From positions 4,016,001 through 4,080,000 of the forward strand of contig NZ_LR743507.1 in the NCBI RefSeq assembly GCF_902712855.1: a stretch of DNA of 64,000 bases, read 5' to 3'. This document shows, piece by piece, positions 40,268 to 48,451 of this stretch (its first letter is position 1; each line of letters opens with the position of its first letter). The translations under genes and the position numbers were made by a program. The DNA comes from Variovorax paradoxus. Its GTDB lineage: Bacteria > Pseudomonadota > Gammaproteobacteria > Burkholderiales > Burkholderiaceae_C. The notes under the pieces were generated by a model, which worked only from the letters and a program-made list of their open reading frames with translations, did not search any database and was not told where the DNA came from.

Positions 40268-41014
40268 TCAGGCCACCGCGTCCGGCACGCCGGACGCACC
40301 TGCGGGCTTCGCCGCCCCCGCGGCAATGGCCGACACGGCATCCGCGGCCTCTGCCGCGGCGGTCCTCGCCGCCTCTTCGGCCAACACAGCCTGCGCGGTC
40401 GGGTTCGGCGTGGGCTCGCCGATCTTGCGCAGCGTGTTGCGGTCGGTGTGGCTGAAGGGCTCGGCCTGGCCGCGCACGCTCAACACGGTTTCCTGCTCGT
40501 ACGACCAGCTCCCGTCGGGATGGATCGACACGTCGATGCGGTAGCGCAGCGTCTTGAACGCATGCTCGAGAAAGGGGTTGGCCAGGATGCCGTTGGTCTC
40601 GCCGCCGCGCACGGCCTCGAGGCGGAAGCTGCGGTCCGTGGCCTGGGCGTGCCCGGTGGCCATGGCAGTGAGCCCGCGCGGGATCGACAGCGTCTGCACC
40701 AGTGCGCCGGTGGCGGGCTCCCAGAGCCAGTAGCCGACCTGGTCGTGGAAGGTCTCGACGTCGTCCGGCTTGACGATGCGCAGGTGGTAGCGCAGCCCGT
40801 AGAAGATCTGCGGACCGTTGGTCTGCGCGTCGATGGGCTGGAACTCCGCATGCTCGATGTACGCCTCGGCGTCGGGGCCGTCGGCCTTCGGGCTCACATC
40901 GTGGCCCGAGGTGCCCATCCATATGCCCGCCAGACCGGTCAGCGGCCCGAGGTTGGCGAGCGTGTGCGGATCGGGCTCGGGTTCGGTGTAGATGTCGTCG
41001 GGAAAGGTGTCCAT
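40268..41014 (-). CDS. FABP/nitrobindin-like heme-binding beta-barrel protein
   Basis: 248 residues. The barrel occupies about residues 20-190, with the family signature LGPLTGLAGIWMGTSGHD (GxWxGxG-type) followed by an even run of beta strands. The C-terminal ~45 residues are Ala-rich and low complexity. Family members bind heme or fatty acids; I cannot see a certain proximal histidine. It follows the Bug gene by 35 bases on the same strand. Confidence 0.72.
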   Translation of the reverse strand: MDTFPDDIYTEPEPDPHTLANLGPLTGLAGIWMGTSGHDVSPKADGPDAEAYIEHAEFQPIDAQTNGPQIFYGLRYHLRIVKPDDVETFHDQVGYWLWEPATGALVQTLSIPRGLTAMATGHAQATDRSFRLEAVRGGETNGILANPFLEHAFKTLRYRIDVSIHPDGSWSYEQETVLSVRGQAEPFSHTDRNTLRKIGEPTPNPTAQAVLAEEAARTAAAEAADAVSAIAAGAAKPAGASGVPDAVA

Positions 41015-41049
41015 GTTCTTTTCTCCTCGATGCGCGGGGCCTGCGAGTG

Positions 41050-42033
41050 TCACTGATCGAGCCGGATGCCGACCCGCGCGATGATCGCGCCCCACTTGCG
41101 GCCTTCGGCGTCGATGAAGGCCTTGAATTCCTCGGGCGAGCCGCCGCCCGCCACCAGCCCCTGGTTGGCCAGCAGCTCGCGCACCGCGGGCTCCCGCAGC
41201 ACGGTGTTGACGTCGGCATTGATGCGCCGCACCACCTCTGGCGGCGTGCCGCTGGCGGTGAAGAAGCCGTTCCATGCGAGCGACTCGAAACCGGGATAGC
41301 CAGACTCGGCCACGGTGGGCAGGTCTTTCATGAGTTCGGACCGCCTGGCGCTGGTCACGGCGATGAGCTTCACGCGGTGCCCCTCGATCAGCGGCAGCAA
41401 CGCGGGTGCGACGGCGAAGAGCGCCTGCGTGTCGCCCGCGGCCAACGACAGCCCCGCGGGCGGCGAGCCCGCGTAAGGCACGTGCACCGCCTCGATCTGC
41501 GCCACGCTGCGAAGCAGTTCCATCGTGAGGTGAGACGAGCTGCCTGCCCCCACCGATGCATAGCTGAACCGGTCGCCCCGCTTCTTCGCCCAGTCGACGA
41601 ATTCGGCGAGCGTGCTGGCAGGGTTGTCGGCCTGCACCGCGAGCACATTGGGCTGGGAAGTGGTCAGCACGATCGGCAGCAGGTCGCGCGCCGGCGCATA
41701 GGGCATGCGCGCGTACATGTAGGGGCCGAACGCGATCGGACCGTTGAAGCCGATGCCCAGCGTGTAGCCGTCGTGCGGTGCCTTGGCCACCGTGTCCATG
41801 CCGATCAGGCCGCCCGCGCCGGACCGGGTCTCGATCACCACGGGCTGCTTCCACATCACGCGCAGCCGGTCGCCGAGCGTGCGGGCGATCACGTCGAGCG
41901 AGCTGCCGGCGGGCGCGGGCACCACGATGCGCACCGGCCTGGCAGGCCACTCCTGGGCGCCGGCGCCAAGGGCAGCAAGGCAGGCGAACAGGCCGAACAA
42001 CAGCGGCACGGCGAGCTGGAAATGCTTCTTCAC
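41050..42033 (-). CDS. Bug/TctC-family substrate-binding protein
   Basis: 327 residues starting at GTG 42033 with AAGGA six bases upstream. A signal peptide (KKHFQLAVPLLFGLFACLAALGAGA) leads into EWPARPVRIVVPAPAGSSLD. Further TctC marks are GAGGLIGMDTVAKAPHDGYTLG and DLPTVAESGYPGFE. It is a second orphan binding protein in this window; its ligand is unknown. Confidence 0.92.
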   Translation of the reverse strand: MKKHFQLAVPLLFGLFACLAALGAGAQEWPARPVRIVVPAPAGSSLDVIARTLGDRLRVMWKQPVVIETRSGAGGLIGMDTVAKAPHDGYTLGIGFNGPIAFGPYMYARMPYAPARDLLPIVLTTSQPNVLAVQADNPASTLAEFVDWAKKRGDRFSYASVGAGSSSHLTMELLRSVAQIEAVHVPYAGSPPAGLSLAAGDTQALFAVAPALLPLIEGHRVKLIAVTSARRSELMKDLPTVAESGYPGFESLAWNGFFTASGTPPEVVRRINADVNTVLREPAVRELLANQGLVAGGGSPEEFKAFIDAEGRKWGAIIARVGIRLDQ

Positions 42034-42109
42034 TTCGGTCCTTGCGTGGGTATCGGGAGAGGGACGAGGACGTGAACAGGGACGGGGCGCGCGACGTGGC
42101 GAGACGGTA

Positions 42110-42514
42110 TCACCGAAGCCGCCGCGCCGCATCGATCTGCGCATGGTTGGCCTCGGCCCAGCGGTCCAGCGCGAGCAAGGTCCGGCTCAGCGACAGCCCG
42201 AGCGGGCTGAGCCGGTACTCGACGTGCGGCGGCACGGTGTGGCGGTCTTCGCGCAGCACCAGTCCGTTGAGCTCGAGTTCGCGCAGCGTCTGCGTGAGCA
42301 TCTTCTGCGAGATGCCGCCCACCTGGCGCAGCAGTTCGTTGTTGCGCTTCGGCTTGCCGCGCAGCAGCGGAATCACCAGCAGCGCCCATTTGTTGGCGAC
42401 GAGCTCCAGCACGCGGCGCGAGGGGCAGCCCGCGTTCCAGACGTCGGCGGTGGTGCCGGCGGCATCGCCTGCCACGGCTTCTGTCGTCTTCGGCGGCATG
42501 TCTCGATTTCCCAT
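42110..42514 (-). CDS. HxlR-family winged-helix regulator
   Basis: 134 residues. It has CPSRRVLELVANKWALLVIPLLRGKPKRNNELLRQVGGISQKMLTQTLRELELNGLV in order, the full HxlR domain, with the usual N-terminal cysteine (Cys30) that may sense thiols or electrophiles. ATG 42514 is used; ATG 42499 is possible. It is divergent from the SMR exporter across 93 bases and probably represses it. Confidence 0.93.
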   Translation of the reverse strand: MGNRDMPPKTTEAVAGDAAGTTADVWNAGCPSRRVLELVANKWALLVIPLLRGKPKRNNELLRQVGGISQKMLTQTLRELELNGLVLREDRHTVPPHVEYRLSPLGLSLSRTLLALDRWAEANHAQIDAARRLR

Positions 42515-42607
42515 GGTTACCAGAAGGTGCGTACTTGCGGGCCGGTGCCCGGGCCGGAATTATCGGCTTTGGCTTTTCATCACCACTGCATCACCGAAGG
42601 AGTTTTC

Positions 42608-42925
42608 ATGGGCTGGGTATTTCTCATGGCGGCCGGTCTCGTCGAGATCGCGATGGCCGCCGCGCTCAAGCAATCGCAGGACTGGACGAGGCCCGTGCCG
42701 TCGGCCCTCGGCGTGCTTGCCGCGCTGGTCAGCATCTACCTGCTGGCGCGCGCGCTGCGCTACCTGCCGCTCGGACCGGCCTATGCGATCTGGACCGGCA
42801 TCGGCTCGGTCGGCGTGGTGCTGATGGGCGTGCTGATCTTCGGCGAGGGGCTGTCGGCGCCGAGGCTCGCCTGCATCGCGCTGGTGGTCGGCGGCACGGC
42901 CGGCCTGCGGTTCATCGAGGGTTGA
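42608..42925 (+). CDS. Small multidrug resistance (SMR) transporter, SugE/Gdx-like
   Basis: 105 residues with four membrane helices and the essential Glu13 in AAGLVEIAMAAALK. LARALRYLPLGPAYAIWTGIGSVGVVLMGVLIFGE matches SugE/EmrE proteins. SugE members export guanidinium, EmrE members quaternary cations; single genes like this work as antiparallel homodimers. The SugE-type motif WTGIGSVG favours the guanidinium branch, but no guanidine riboswitch was recognised upstream. The divergent HxlR gene suggests drug- or electrophile-responsive control. Confidence 0.9.
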   Translation: MGWVFLMAAGLVEIAMAAALKQSQDWTRPVPSALGVLAALVSIYLLARALRYLPLGPAYAIWTGIGSVGVVLMGVLIFGEGLSAPRLACIALVVGGTAGLRFIEG

Positions 42926-43168
42926 GCCACCACGGAAGCCGGCGACACGGCGCAGCGCAACCCTTACATCCTGATGCACCGCGACGGTATTGCGGCGCGC
43001 GCAGCGAAATGAAGCCGAAAGGCTTCCAGAGCGCATCGGATGGCCATGGCAGCCTTTAACCACGTTGCCATTGGGCCGATTGAAGGGGGACTTCAAACCG
43101 ACACGCCATCGCGGCAAGATGCGCATCCGCCGATTCTTGCGTCACCTCTCTGAACGAAGGAGCCGCCC

Positions 43169-43558
43169 ATGTTCGCCACGCCGGAACGCACCATCAAGAC
43201 CCCCGGGCCCGACCATGCGATCACCATCACGCCGAACCCGTTGCGCGTGATCGTCTCGGTCGACGGCCGCGTCGTCGCCGACACGCGCGAGGCCCTCACG
43301 CTGCGCGAATCGCACTTCGGGGCCGTGCACTACATCCCGCGCAAGGACGTGAAGATGTCGCTGCTGGAGCGCACCTCGCACGCCACCTACTGCCCGTACA
43401 AGGGCGAATGCAACTACTACAGCATTCCGGCCGGCGGCGAACGCTCGGTGAATGCGGTGTGGACCTACGAGGCGCCCTACGACTCGGTCGCGCCGATCAG
43501 GGACTACGTGGCCTTCTATCCGGACCGCGTGGGACCGATCGAGGAACGGGTGTCCTGA
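43169..43558 (+). CDS. DUF427 domain protein
   Basis: 129 residues, one complete DUF427 domain. VSVDGRVVADTREALTLRE, VHYIPRKDVKMSLLERTSHATYCPYKGECNYYSI and WTYEAPYDSVAPIRDYVAFYPDRV match the family end to end. GAAGGAG precedes the ATG. Function is unknown; the conserved Cys/His/Tyr set suggests an enzyme. A hairpin terminator overlaps its stop. The 243-base gap upstream holds nothing else that I can identify. Confidence 0.9.
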   Translation: MFATPERTIKTPGPDHAITITPNPLRVIVSVDGRVVADTREALTLRESHFGAVHYIPRKDVKMSLLERTSHATYCPYKGECNYYSIPAGGERSVNAVWTYEAPYDSVAPIRDYVAFYPDRVGPIEERVS

Positions 43559-43583
43559 CGCGCCTTCGCGCGTCTCCCGTTTT
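43557..43583 (+). terminator. Rho-independent terminator after the DUF427 gene
   Basis: GACGCGC and GCGCGTC pair around a CTTC loop (43557-43574), followed by TCCCGTTTTCC. The stem begins inside the stop codon of the DUF427 gene. Confidence 0.6.
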
Positions 43584-43611
43584 CCTTCTTCCTCTCTTCC
43601 CATCCTGCACG

Positions 43612-43645
43612 ACAAAATGCCGGCCCTGCTTTCGCAGGACCGGCA
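43612..43645 (-). terminator. Rho-independent terminator, minus strand
   Basis: Read on the minus strand, TGCCGG-T-CCTGC, a GAAA tetraloop and GCAGG-G-CCGGCA form an 11-pair stem with one mismatch, followed by TTTTGTC. It lies 55 bases beyond the stop of the small secreted repeat protein and should end that transcript. Confidence 0.8.
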
Positions 43646-43699
43646 CTCGTGTCCCTTGCGTGCCTGCCCTCGCCGACGAGGCGGGGCAGCGCCGCGCGA

Positions 43700-44080
43700 T
43701 TAAAGCGGCAGTGCGTCGCCGCGGGCTGCAGCACGGGCTGCGGCGCGCACGGTGGAGCGGTCGAGGCCGCTGGCCAGCACCGGGGCGACGCGCGAGGTCA
43801 CGCCTTCGGCATACGGGTTCTCGCTGTGGGCGGCGGCCACGGCTTCGGCGCGGACGGCTGCGCGGCTCGTGGTCGATGCGATCAGCTGCACCGGGCCCTG
43901 GTTGGCGCCGTCGGCATACAGGTTGCCGCTGCGTGCGGCCACCACGCCCTGGGTAGCGACTTCGGCACGGCTGGCGGCCGAGGTCAGTTGATGCACGCCG
44001 TCATACGTTTCGGCATGGGCGGCGCCGGCAGCAGCCAGCAGGGCGATGGAGATGGCGGAGAGGAGCTTCGAGGCGGTCAT
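43700..44080 (-). CDS. Secreted DUF4148-like protein with ~36-residue repeats
   Basis: 126 residues: signal peptide (MTASKLLSAISIALLAAAGAAHA) and a mature part built from repeats. SRAEVATQGVVAARSGNLYADG, SRAAVRAEAVAAAHSENPYAEG and a shortened SxVRAAARAAARGD share the pattern SR-x-V-x-A-x-A-VAAA-x-SxNxYA-x-G at a spacing of about 36 residues. Such small secreted proteins are multiplied in Variovorax and other Burkholderiales. Their role is unknown; short alanine-rich repeats with conserved Tyr suggest a structural periplasmic protein. AAGGA precedes the start. Confidence 0.75.
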   Translation of the reverse strand: MTASKLLSAISIALLAAAGAAHAETYDGVHQLTSAASRAEVATQGVVAARSGNLYADGANQGPVQLIASTTSRAAVRAEAVAAAHSENPYAEGVTSRVAPVLASGLDRSTVRAAARAAARGDALPL

Positions 44081-44409
44081 TTGGATTTCCTTCAATCGGT
44101 CGGTTAGGTTTTTGGTTCCGTGGATCAGCTGAAGGGCTGGTCCATGGAAAGAATTGTGCGCCGATCTCTCGGTGAAAACCCTAGGCAAAAAGAACCGCGG
44201 CGTTCATGCGATGGAAACAATCGCAGCCGCCTGCAGGGGCTTCCTCATTGGCTTCCGCAGCACCTCGGCGGGTCGAGTCAATCTGGAAAAGGACGGACCG
44301 GACCGGCCGGAGCACTCGTTGCAGCGGTGCTTCGCGTCGAACGCCGCCACCGCCGTGCGCCGGTAAGATCCGCCCGCCCCGCCCTTCCCTGGCCCCCTGG
44401 AGCGCCGAC
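44081..44409. other. 329-base intergenic region
   Basis: No supportable gene. The left part must hold the minus-strand promoter of the secreted repeat protein and carries TGGATCAGCTGAAGGGCTGG, which can form a weak stem with TCCA. The right part, just before the next plus-strand gene, has GGTAAGAT, a possible -10 element. A GGACCGGACCGG tandem lies near 44295. Confidence 0.4.
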
Positions 44410-45270
44410 ATGTCCCACCCCGTCTACCTCTCGAGCTCGCCGCTGCCCCGCATGCCCGAGGGCAGCCGCAACGAATGGCGCGGCTTCTTCGGCAGTGGCG
44501 CCGAGCTGGAGGCCAACGCCTTCTTCCCGCTGTTCTGGCGCGCGCTCTTCAGCGAAGACGACATCCGGTGCGCGCGCTTCATCGACGAATACGACATCGA
44601 CAACGAGGACGCGGCCACCGACCGCGAGGAATGCCTGCAGGACTTCGGCCCCGAGGCGACCTACCCGTACCTCGTCATCGACACGGCCACCGCGCTCGCG
44701 CGGCTGTCGGCGCGGCGCGAAGACCTGATCGCAGCCATCGGCGAGCGCTACCGGCCGATCCACGACGCCTTCGAAGCGTTCGTCGCGCAAGGCTTCCCCC
44801 ACCACATCCTGCTGCGCACCCAAGGCCTGCCGGATGCCGCCGATGCGCAGCCCTGGCTGCGCGCCGAGCTCGCGGCCGTCGACAACCCGAGCGGCAGCGG
44901 TGCGCTGGCCCCGCTCCTGAAGGACCTGGCACGGCACGACACAGACCCGGTCTGGACCCTCGCAGGCCTTGGTTCGTCGGCGGACGAGGCATGGCCGCCG
45001 GACACATTGAGAGAGTGCTTTCCCGACCCGCGCAGGAGGAAGCGCGCCGATGCACGATCGCCGTCGCTGCGGCAATTGCCCGACAAGCCGCACCGCCCCA
45101 GGAGCTGGCTCGACCCGGCGCTCGAATGGCTCGGTGCGTTCGCAGCAGCAGGCGCCGCGCTCGGCGCGTACCTTTTCACCCGTTCGGGCTGGCTCGCGGC
45201 GTTGGCGTTCCTTTGCGTGGCCGTGGCATCGGGCTTCGGCATTGCGCGGCTGCTTGGGTCCAGGTACTGA
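44410..45270 (+). CDS. Hypothetical protein with C-terminal membrane anchor
   Basis: 286 residues. The first ~215 are an acidic soluble domain (DIRCARFIDEYDIDNEDAATDREE). A basic linker (RRRKRADARSPS) leads to two hydrophobic segments near the end (LGAFAAAGAALGAYLFT and LAALAFLCVAVASGFGIA), a hairpin anchor with the main domain probably cytosolic. No family recognised. CTGGAGCG lies nine bases before the ATG. Confidence 0.7.
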   Translation: MSHPVYLSSSPLPRMPEGSRNEWRGFFGSGAELEANAFFPLFWRALFSEDDIRCARFIDEYDIDNEDAATDREECLQDFGPEATYPYLVIDTATALARLSARREDLIAAIGERYRPIHDAFEAFVAQGFPHHILLRTQGLPDAADAQPWLRAELAAVDNPSGSGALAPLLKDLARHDTDPVWTLAGLGSSADEAWPPDTLRECFPDPRRRKRADARSPSLRQLPDKPHRPRSWLDPALEWLGAFAAAGAALGAYLFTRSGWLAALAFLCVAVASGFGIARLLGSRY

Positions 45271-45383
45271 CCGGGCGCGGCTCGACAGTCAGGCAACCTT
45301 CAGACCTTGCCGGCGAATCGGCAGGGACGCCAGTGCAGCAGCCTCGAGGTTGCGGACCGAAGCCCGCACGCCATCCATCCGGA

Positions 45384-46064
45384 TCAGTTCGTCGCGAAGC
45401 AGTACATCAGGCCCGCGCTGCCGCTCATCTTGAGCTGGTCGACGCTGCAGCCGCGCGTGCCGTGCGAGGAGTTCCACGAGGCGTTGGCCACCGGGTCGGG
45501 GTTGGTGCCCTTGTGATCGTGGTGACCGACGATGGCGGAGCCGCCGTCGCTGCGGGTCCAGTTGCCGCAGGTGGTGTCCTTGCCGGGGTCGGGCACGGCG
45601 ACGGTGCCGTCGGGGCGCGAGCCGGTGAGGATGTCGTGGCGGTTGACGGCATCGCCGAAGCCGGAGACCACCTCGCCCTTCTCGGTCAGCGAGGTCTCCT
45701 TGCCGACCTTGGCATTGGCGCTGTGCAGGTCGGCCACGCTGCTGGCGACGACGACGCCCTTGGCGTTGGTCCATGGACCGCTGCCGATTCGGTCGCGCGC
45801 ATTGACGGCCGGCTGGCCGTTCATGGCAGCGGTACTGAGATAGGCATGCCAGGTCTTGCCACCCGCCCCGGCGCTGGCTGCCAGCGACTGGCAGAAGCGG
45901 TCGGCACCCGCCAGGCCGCCGAGGTCGCCGCCCTTGCCGGGGTTGGCGCTGGTGATGAAGAAGCTCATGGGGTTGCTGCCCGACGAACTCATGGCACCGC
46001 AACCGGCGATCAGGGCGGCAGCTGCGACGGCGGCGCCGGTGTAGAGGGCGAAGCGACGGGACAT
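45384..46064 (-). CDS. Lipoprotein, C-type-lectin-like secreted domain
   Basis: 226 residues. Signal and lipobox are ALIAGC (Cys22). The mature sequence FFITSANPGKGGDLGGLAGADRFCQSLA followed by WHAYLSTAAMNG is the pattern of secreted DUF1554-like/lectin-fold proteins in which an early Cys pairs with a late one (CGNWT, RGCSVDQ, MYCF). AGGAG precedes the ATG. Probably attached to the outer membrane; the ligand is unknown. Confidence 0.75.
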   Translation of the reverse strand: MSRRFALYTGAAVAAAALIAGCGAMSSSGSNPMSFFITSANPGKGGDLGGLAGADRFCQSLAASAGAGGKTWHAYLSTAAMNGQPAVNARDRIGSGPWTNAKGVVVASSVADLHSANAKVGKETSLTEKGEVVSGFGDAVNRHDILTGSRPDGTVAVPDPGKDTTCGNWTRSDGGSAIVGHHDHKGTNPDPVANASWNSSHGTRGCSVDQLKMSGSAGLMYCFATN

Positions 46065-46321
46065 CGGAAACTCCTGGGGGCTGTTGGAGCCGCGAGGCTA
46101 CCGCAGCGCCGTGTCATCGACAACCCGAGGAAGGGCTGCGGTCACGGCCCGACTCAAGGATACGCAGGCTGGCAGCCGGGCCGCCAGGGCCCGTGCTCGA
46201 CAGCGGCAGGGTCGCCGCCGTGCCCTTGTCCATGCGGCCTTTGCGACGAGGCAGATTGGCCGCCATGCTTCATCCGCGTGAGGGTTGAGGATCAGCAGGA
46301 AGGCTGGCAGGAGGGCTGCTG
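46065..46321. other. 257-base gap without a recognisable gene
   Basis: It lies between the lipoprotein start and the stop of the GlxA-type regulator. No conserved frame, hairpin plus T-run, or repeat is seen. It should contain the lipoprotein promoter near its left end. Confidence 0.4.
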
Positions 46322-47269
46322 CTAGGCGCGCCGCACCTCGGTGCGATTCGCCCGGCGAATGACCTGCGGCGGCTGACCGTAGGCGCGCAGGAACGCGCGG
46401 CGCATCCGGTCGGGGTCGCCGAAGCCGGTGTCCCTGGCGACGGTCTCGATGGGCAGGAGCTGCGACTCGATCATCAGCCGCGCGGCTTCGGTCCGCAGCC
46501 GTTCGATCGCCTTGGCAGGCGTCTGCCCGGTCTCTTCGCGGAACACGCGGCCGAACTGGCGCGGGCTCAGATGCACGGCCTCGGCCAGTTCCTCGACCGA
46601 GAGTTCGTTGGTCAGATGGCTTTTCGCGTAGGTCAGCGCCTTCTGGATGCGATCGGTCCGGGGCAGCAGTTCGAGCAGCGCGGAATGCTGCGACTGGCCG
46701 CCGGTTCGCCGGTGGTACACGACCATCCGCTTCGCGACGAACTTGGCGATGTCGGCGCCGCAGTCTTCCTCGACGAGCGCCAGCCCCAGGTCGATGCAGG
46801 CGGTTGCTCCGGCGGAAGTCCAGACGCTGCCGTCCTGCACGAAGATGCTGTCCTCCTCGAGCTTCACTTCCGGGTGGTCACGCTGCATCTTGGCGACGTG
46901 GGCCCAGTGGGTCGTTGCCCGCTTGCCGTTCAACAGACCCGCCTGCGCGAGGTTGAAGGCGCCCGTGCACGCCGCACCCATGCGCCGCGAGCGCCGCGCC
47001 GACTTGCGCAGGAAGGCAAGAAGCGCCGGAGGTCCCTGGGTCACGACCGTATCGCCGACCACCAGCACGGTGTCGTAGCGCACGTTGCCGAAGGGCACCG
47101 TGCCGACCTCGACGCCGCAGGAAGACGCGACCGGGCCACCTTCTTCGGACAGCAGGGTATGGGCATAGAGCGGCTCCTCCAGCGACATGTTGGCGTACTC
47201 GAACACCGAGATGACCGCCAGGGTCAGGAGCTGGAAACCGGGGTAGATCACCACGCCGACACGAATCAT
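46322..47269 (-). CDS. GlxA-type transcriptional regulator (DJ-1/PfpI + AraC)
   Basis: 315 residues. The N-terminal ~190 residues are a DJ-1/PfpI amidotransferase-like domain (IRVGVVIYPGFQLLTLAVISVFEYAN, nucleophile-elbow-like ACTGAFNLAQAG). The C-terminal ~100 residues are an AraC double HTH (VEELAEAVHLSPRQFGRVFREETG, TVARDTGFGDPDRMRRAFLRAYG). Such regulators sense metabolites such as betaine/carnitine relatives or respond to stress. It is divergent from the PEP-mutase-family gene, probably its target. Confidence 0.92.
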   Translation of the reverse strand: MIRVGVVIYPGFQLLTLAVISVFEYANMSLEEPLYAHTLLSEEGGPVASSCGVEVGTVPFGNVRYDTVLVVGDTVVTQGPPALLAFLRKSARRSRRMGAACTGAFNLAQAGLLNGKRATTHWAHVAKMQRDHPEVKLEEDSIFVQDGSVWTSAGATACIDLGLALVEEDCGADIAKFVAKRMVVYHRRTGGQSQHSALLELLPRTDRIQKALTYAKSHLTNELSVEELAEAVHLSPRQFGRVFREETGQTPAKAIERLRTEAARLMIESQLLPIETVARDTGFGDPDRMRRAFLRAYGQPPQVIRRANRTEVRRA

Positions 47270-47383
47270 GGAAACACCTCGCCGATGGCTTGAAACGACG
47301 GAAACACGACCTTAACGCCATGGCAGTTTATCGCGAAGATTTGCGCCTGTCACCGAAGGCGGTGATCCATTCAGGAACTGCAA

Positions 47384-48220
47384 ATGACCGACACAACCTC
47401 TCGACACGCAACAGGCGGCACCGTCTCGCTGTTTCGCCGGCTCCATGACGCCACCGCCGCGCCGCTGGTCCTGCCCAATGCCTGGGACGCAGTCTCGGCG
47501 CGGCTCTTCGAGAGCGCCGGCGCAAAGGCCGTGGCCACCACGAGCGCCGGGCTGGCCTGGGCGCTGGGGTATGCCGACGGCCGGGCGCTGCCCGTCGACG
47601 AGGCCGTCGGCGCCGCCGCCCGGATGGCCAGGGTGCTCGGGGTGCCGCTGTCGGTCGATATCGAGAACGGCTACTCGGACGATCCGAAGGCCGTCGTCGG
47701 CCTCGTGCAGCGCCTCGTCGACATCGGCGTCGCGGGCATCAACATCGAGGACGGACACGACGACCCGGAAGTGCTGTCGCGGAAGATCGGAGCGATCCGC
47801 GAGTTCCTGGCCAGGACGCATGCCGACCTGTTCGTGAACGCGCGCACCGACGTGCTGCTGGCCGGGCTGGCGGAACCGTCGAAGCGGGTGGAAGAGACGA
47901 TCCGGCGTGCAACGCAGTACGCCGCGGCCGGCGCCGACGGCCTGTTCGTTCCGGGCCTGCACGAGCCGACCGATATCGAGAGCGTCGCGCGCGCCACGCC
48001 GCTGCCGCTGAACGTCATGGCGTGGGGCGGCCTTCCTGCCGCCGCGTCACTGGCCACGCTCGGCGTGCGCCGCCTCAGTGCCGGTTCGGCCATTCCCCAG
48101 CTGGCGTGGGCCACCGCCGGGCGCGCCGCGAAGGACTTCCTCGGCACAGGCCGCTCCGATGCGCTGCTGGCCGGTGCGAAGCCGTTCGGCGAGGTTCAGC
48201 AGCTCTTTCGCAGCGCATGA
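47384..48220 (+). CDS. Isocitrate lyase/PEP mutase superfamily enzyme
   Basis: 278 residues, phosphoenolpyruvate mutase-like barrel: LVLPNAWDAVSARLFESAGAKAVATTSAGLAWALGY, SVDIENGYSDD (metal-site acids), GINIEDGHDD and NARTDVLLAG. This subgroup includes 2-methylisocitrate lyase-like and oxaloacetate/phosphonate-cleaving enzymes; the KKCG-type lyase loop is absent, so a true isocitrate lyase is unlikely. AGGAA precedes the ATG. It is divergent from the GlxA-type regulator and followed by an SDR remnant and an exporter. Confidence 0.88.
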   Translation: MTDTTSRHATGGTVSLFRRLHDATAAPLVLPNAWDAVSARLFESAGAKAVATTSAGLAWALGYADGRALPVDEAVGAAARMARVLGVPLSVDIENGYSDDPKAVVGLVQRLVDIGVAGINIEDGHDDPEVLSRKIGAIREFLARTHADLFVNARTDVLLAGLAEPSKRVEETIRRATQYAAAGADGLFVPGLHEPTDIESVARATPLPLNVMAWGGLPAAASLATLGVRRLSAGSAIPQLAWATAGRAAKDFLGTGRSDALLAGAKPFGEVQQLFRSA

Positions 48221-48264
48221 GCATCGACTCGCGCAGGCGACCCACCATTCACGGAAAGCAGGAC

Positions 48265-48435
48265 ATGCAAAAGACGATTCTCATCACGGGCGCCTCCACC
48301 GGCTTCGGCAAGGACGCCGCCCTCACGCTGGCAGCCCGCGGGCACCACGTGTTCGCAACGATGCGCGACGCCGACGGGCGCATCCGTGACGCGGCCGCGT
48401 CGCTGGCGCCCGCGGCGTCCGGCGCATCACTGTGA
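48265..48435 (+). pseudogene. Truncated SDR gene (N-terminal fragment)
   Basis: A 56-codon frame starts MQKTILITGASTGFGKDAALTLAARG, an intact SDR cofactor-binding unit (TGASTGFG), with AGGAC before the ATG. After HHVFATMRDADGRIRDAAAS the sequence runs into AASGASL and a stop. The remaining ~200 residues of an SDR, including the catalytic Tyr-Lys, are absent, and the MFS gene starts 16 bases later. This looks like an internal deletion that joined an SDR start to the exporter. Whether the short peptide is made is unknown. Confidence 0.8.
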
Positions 48436-48451
48436 GAGCGAGGGCAAGACC

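Noticed and set aside
42515..42607. Guanidine riboswitch in front of the SugE/Gdx-like gene
   Set aside because: The 93-base gap shows no recognisable ykkC-type structure, and the divergent HxlR regulator gives a simpler control.
47384..48220. Isocitrate lyase or 2-methylisocitrate lyase acting with the propionate cluster
   Set aside because: The lyase active-site loop (KKCGH type) is absent, and the gene is almost 40 kb from the propionyl-CoA cluster under a different regulator.
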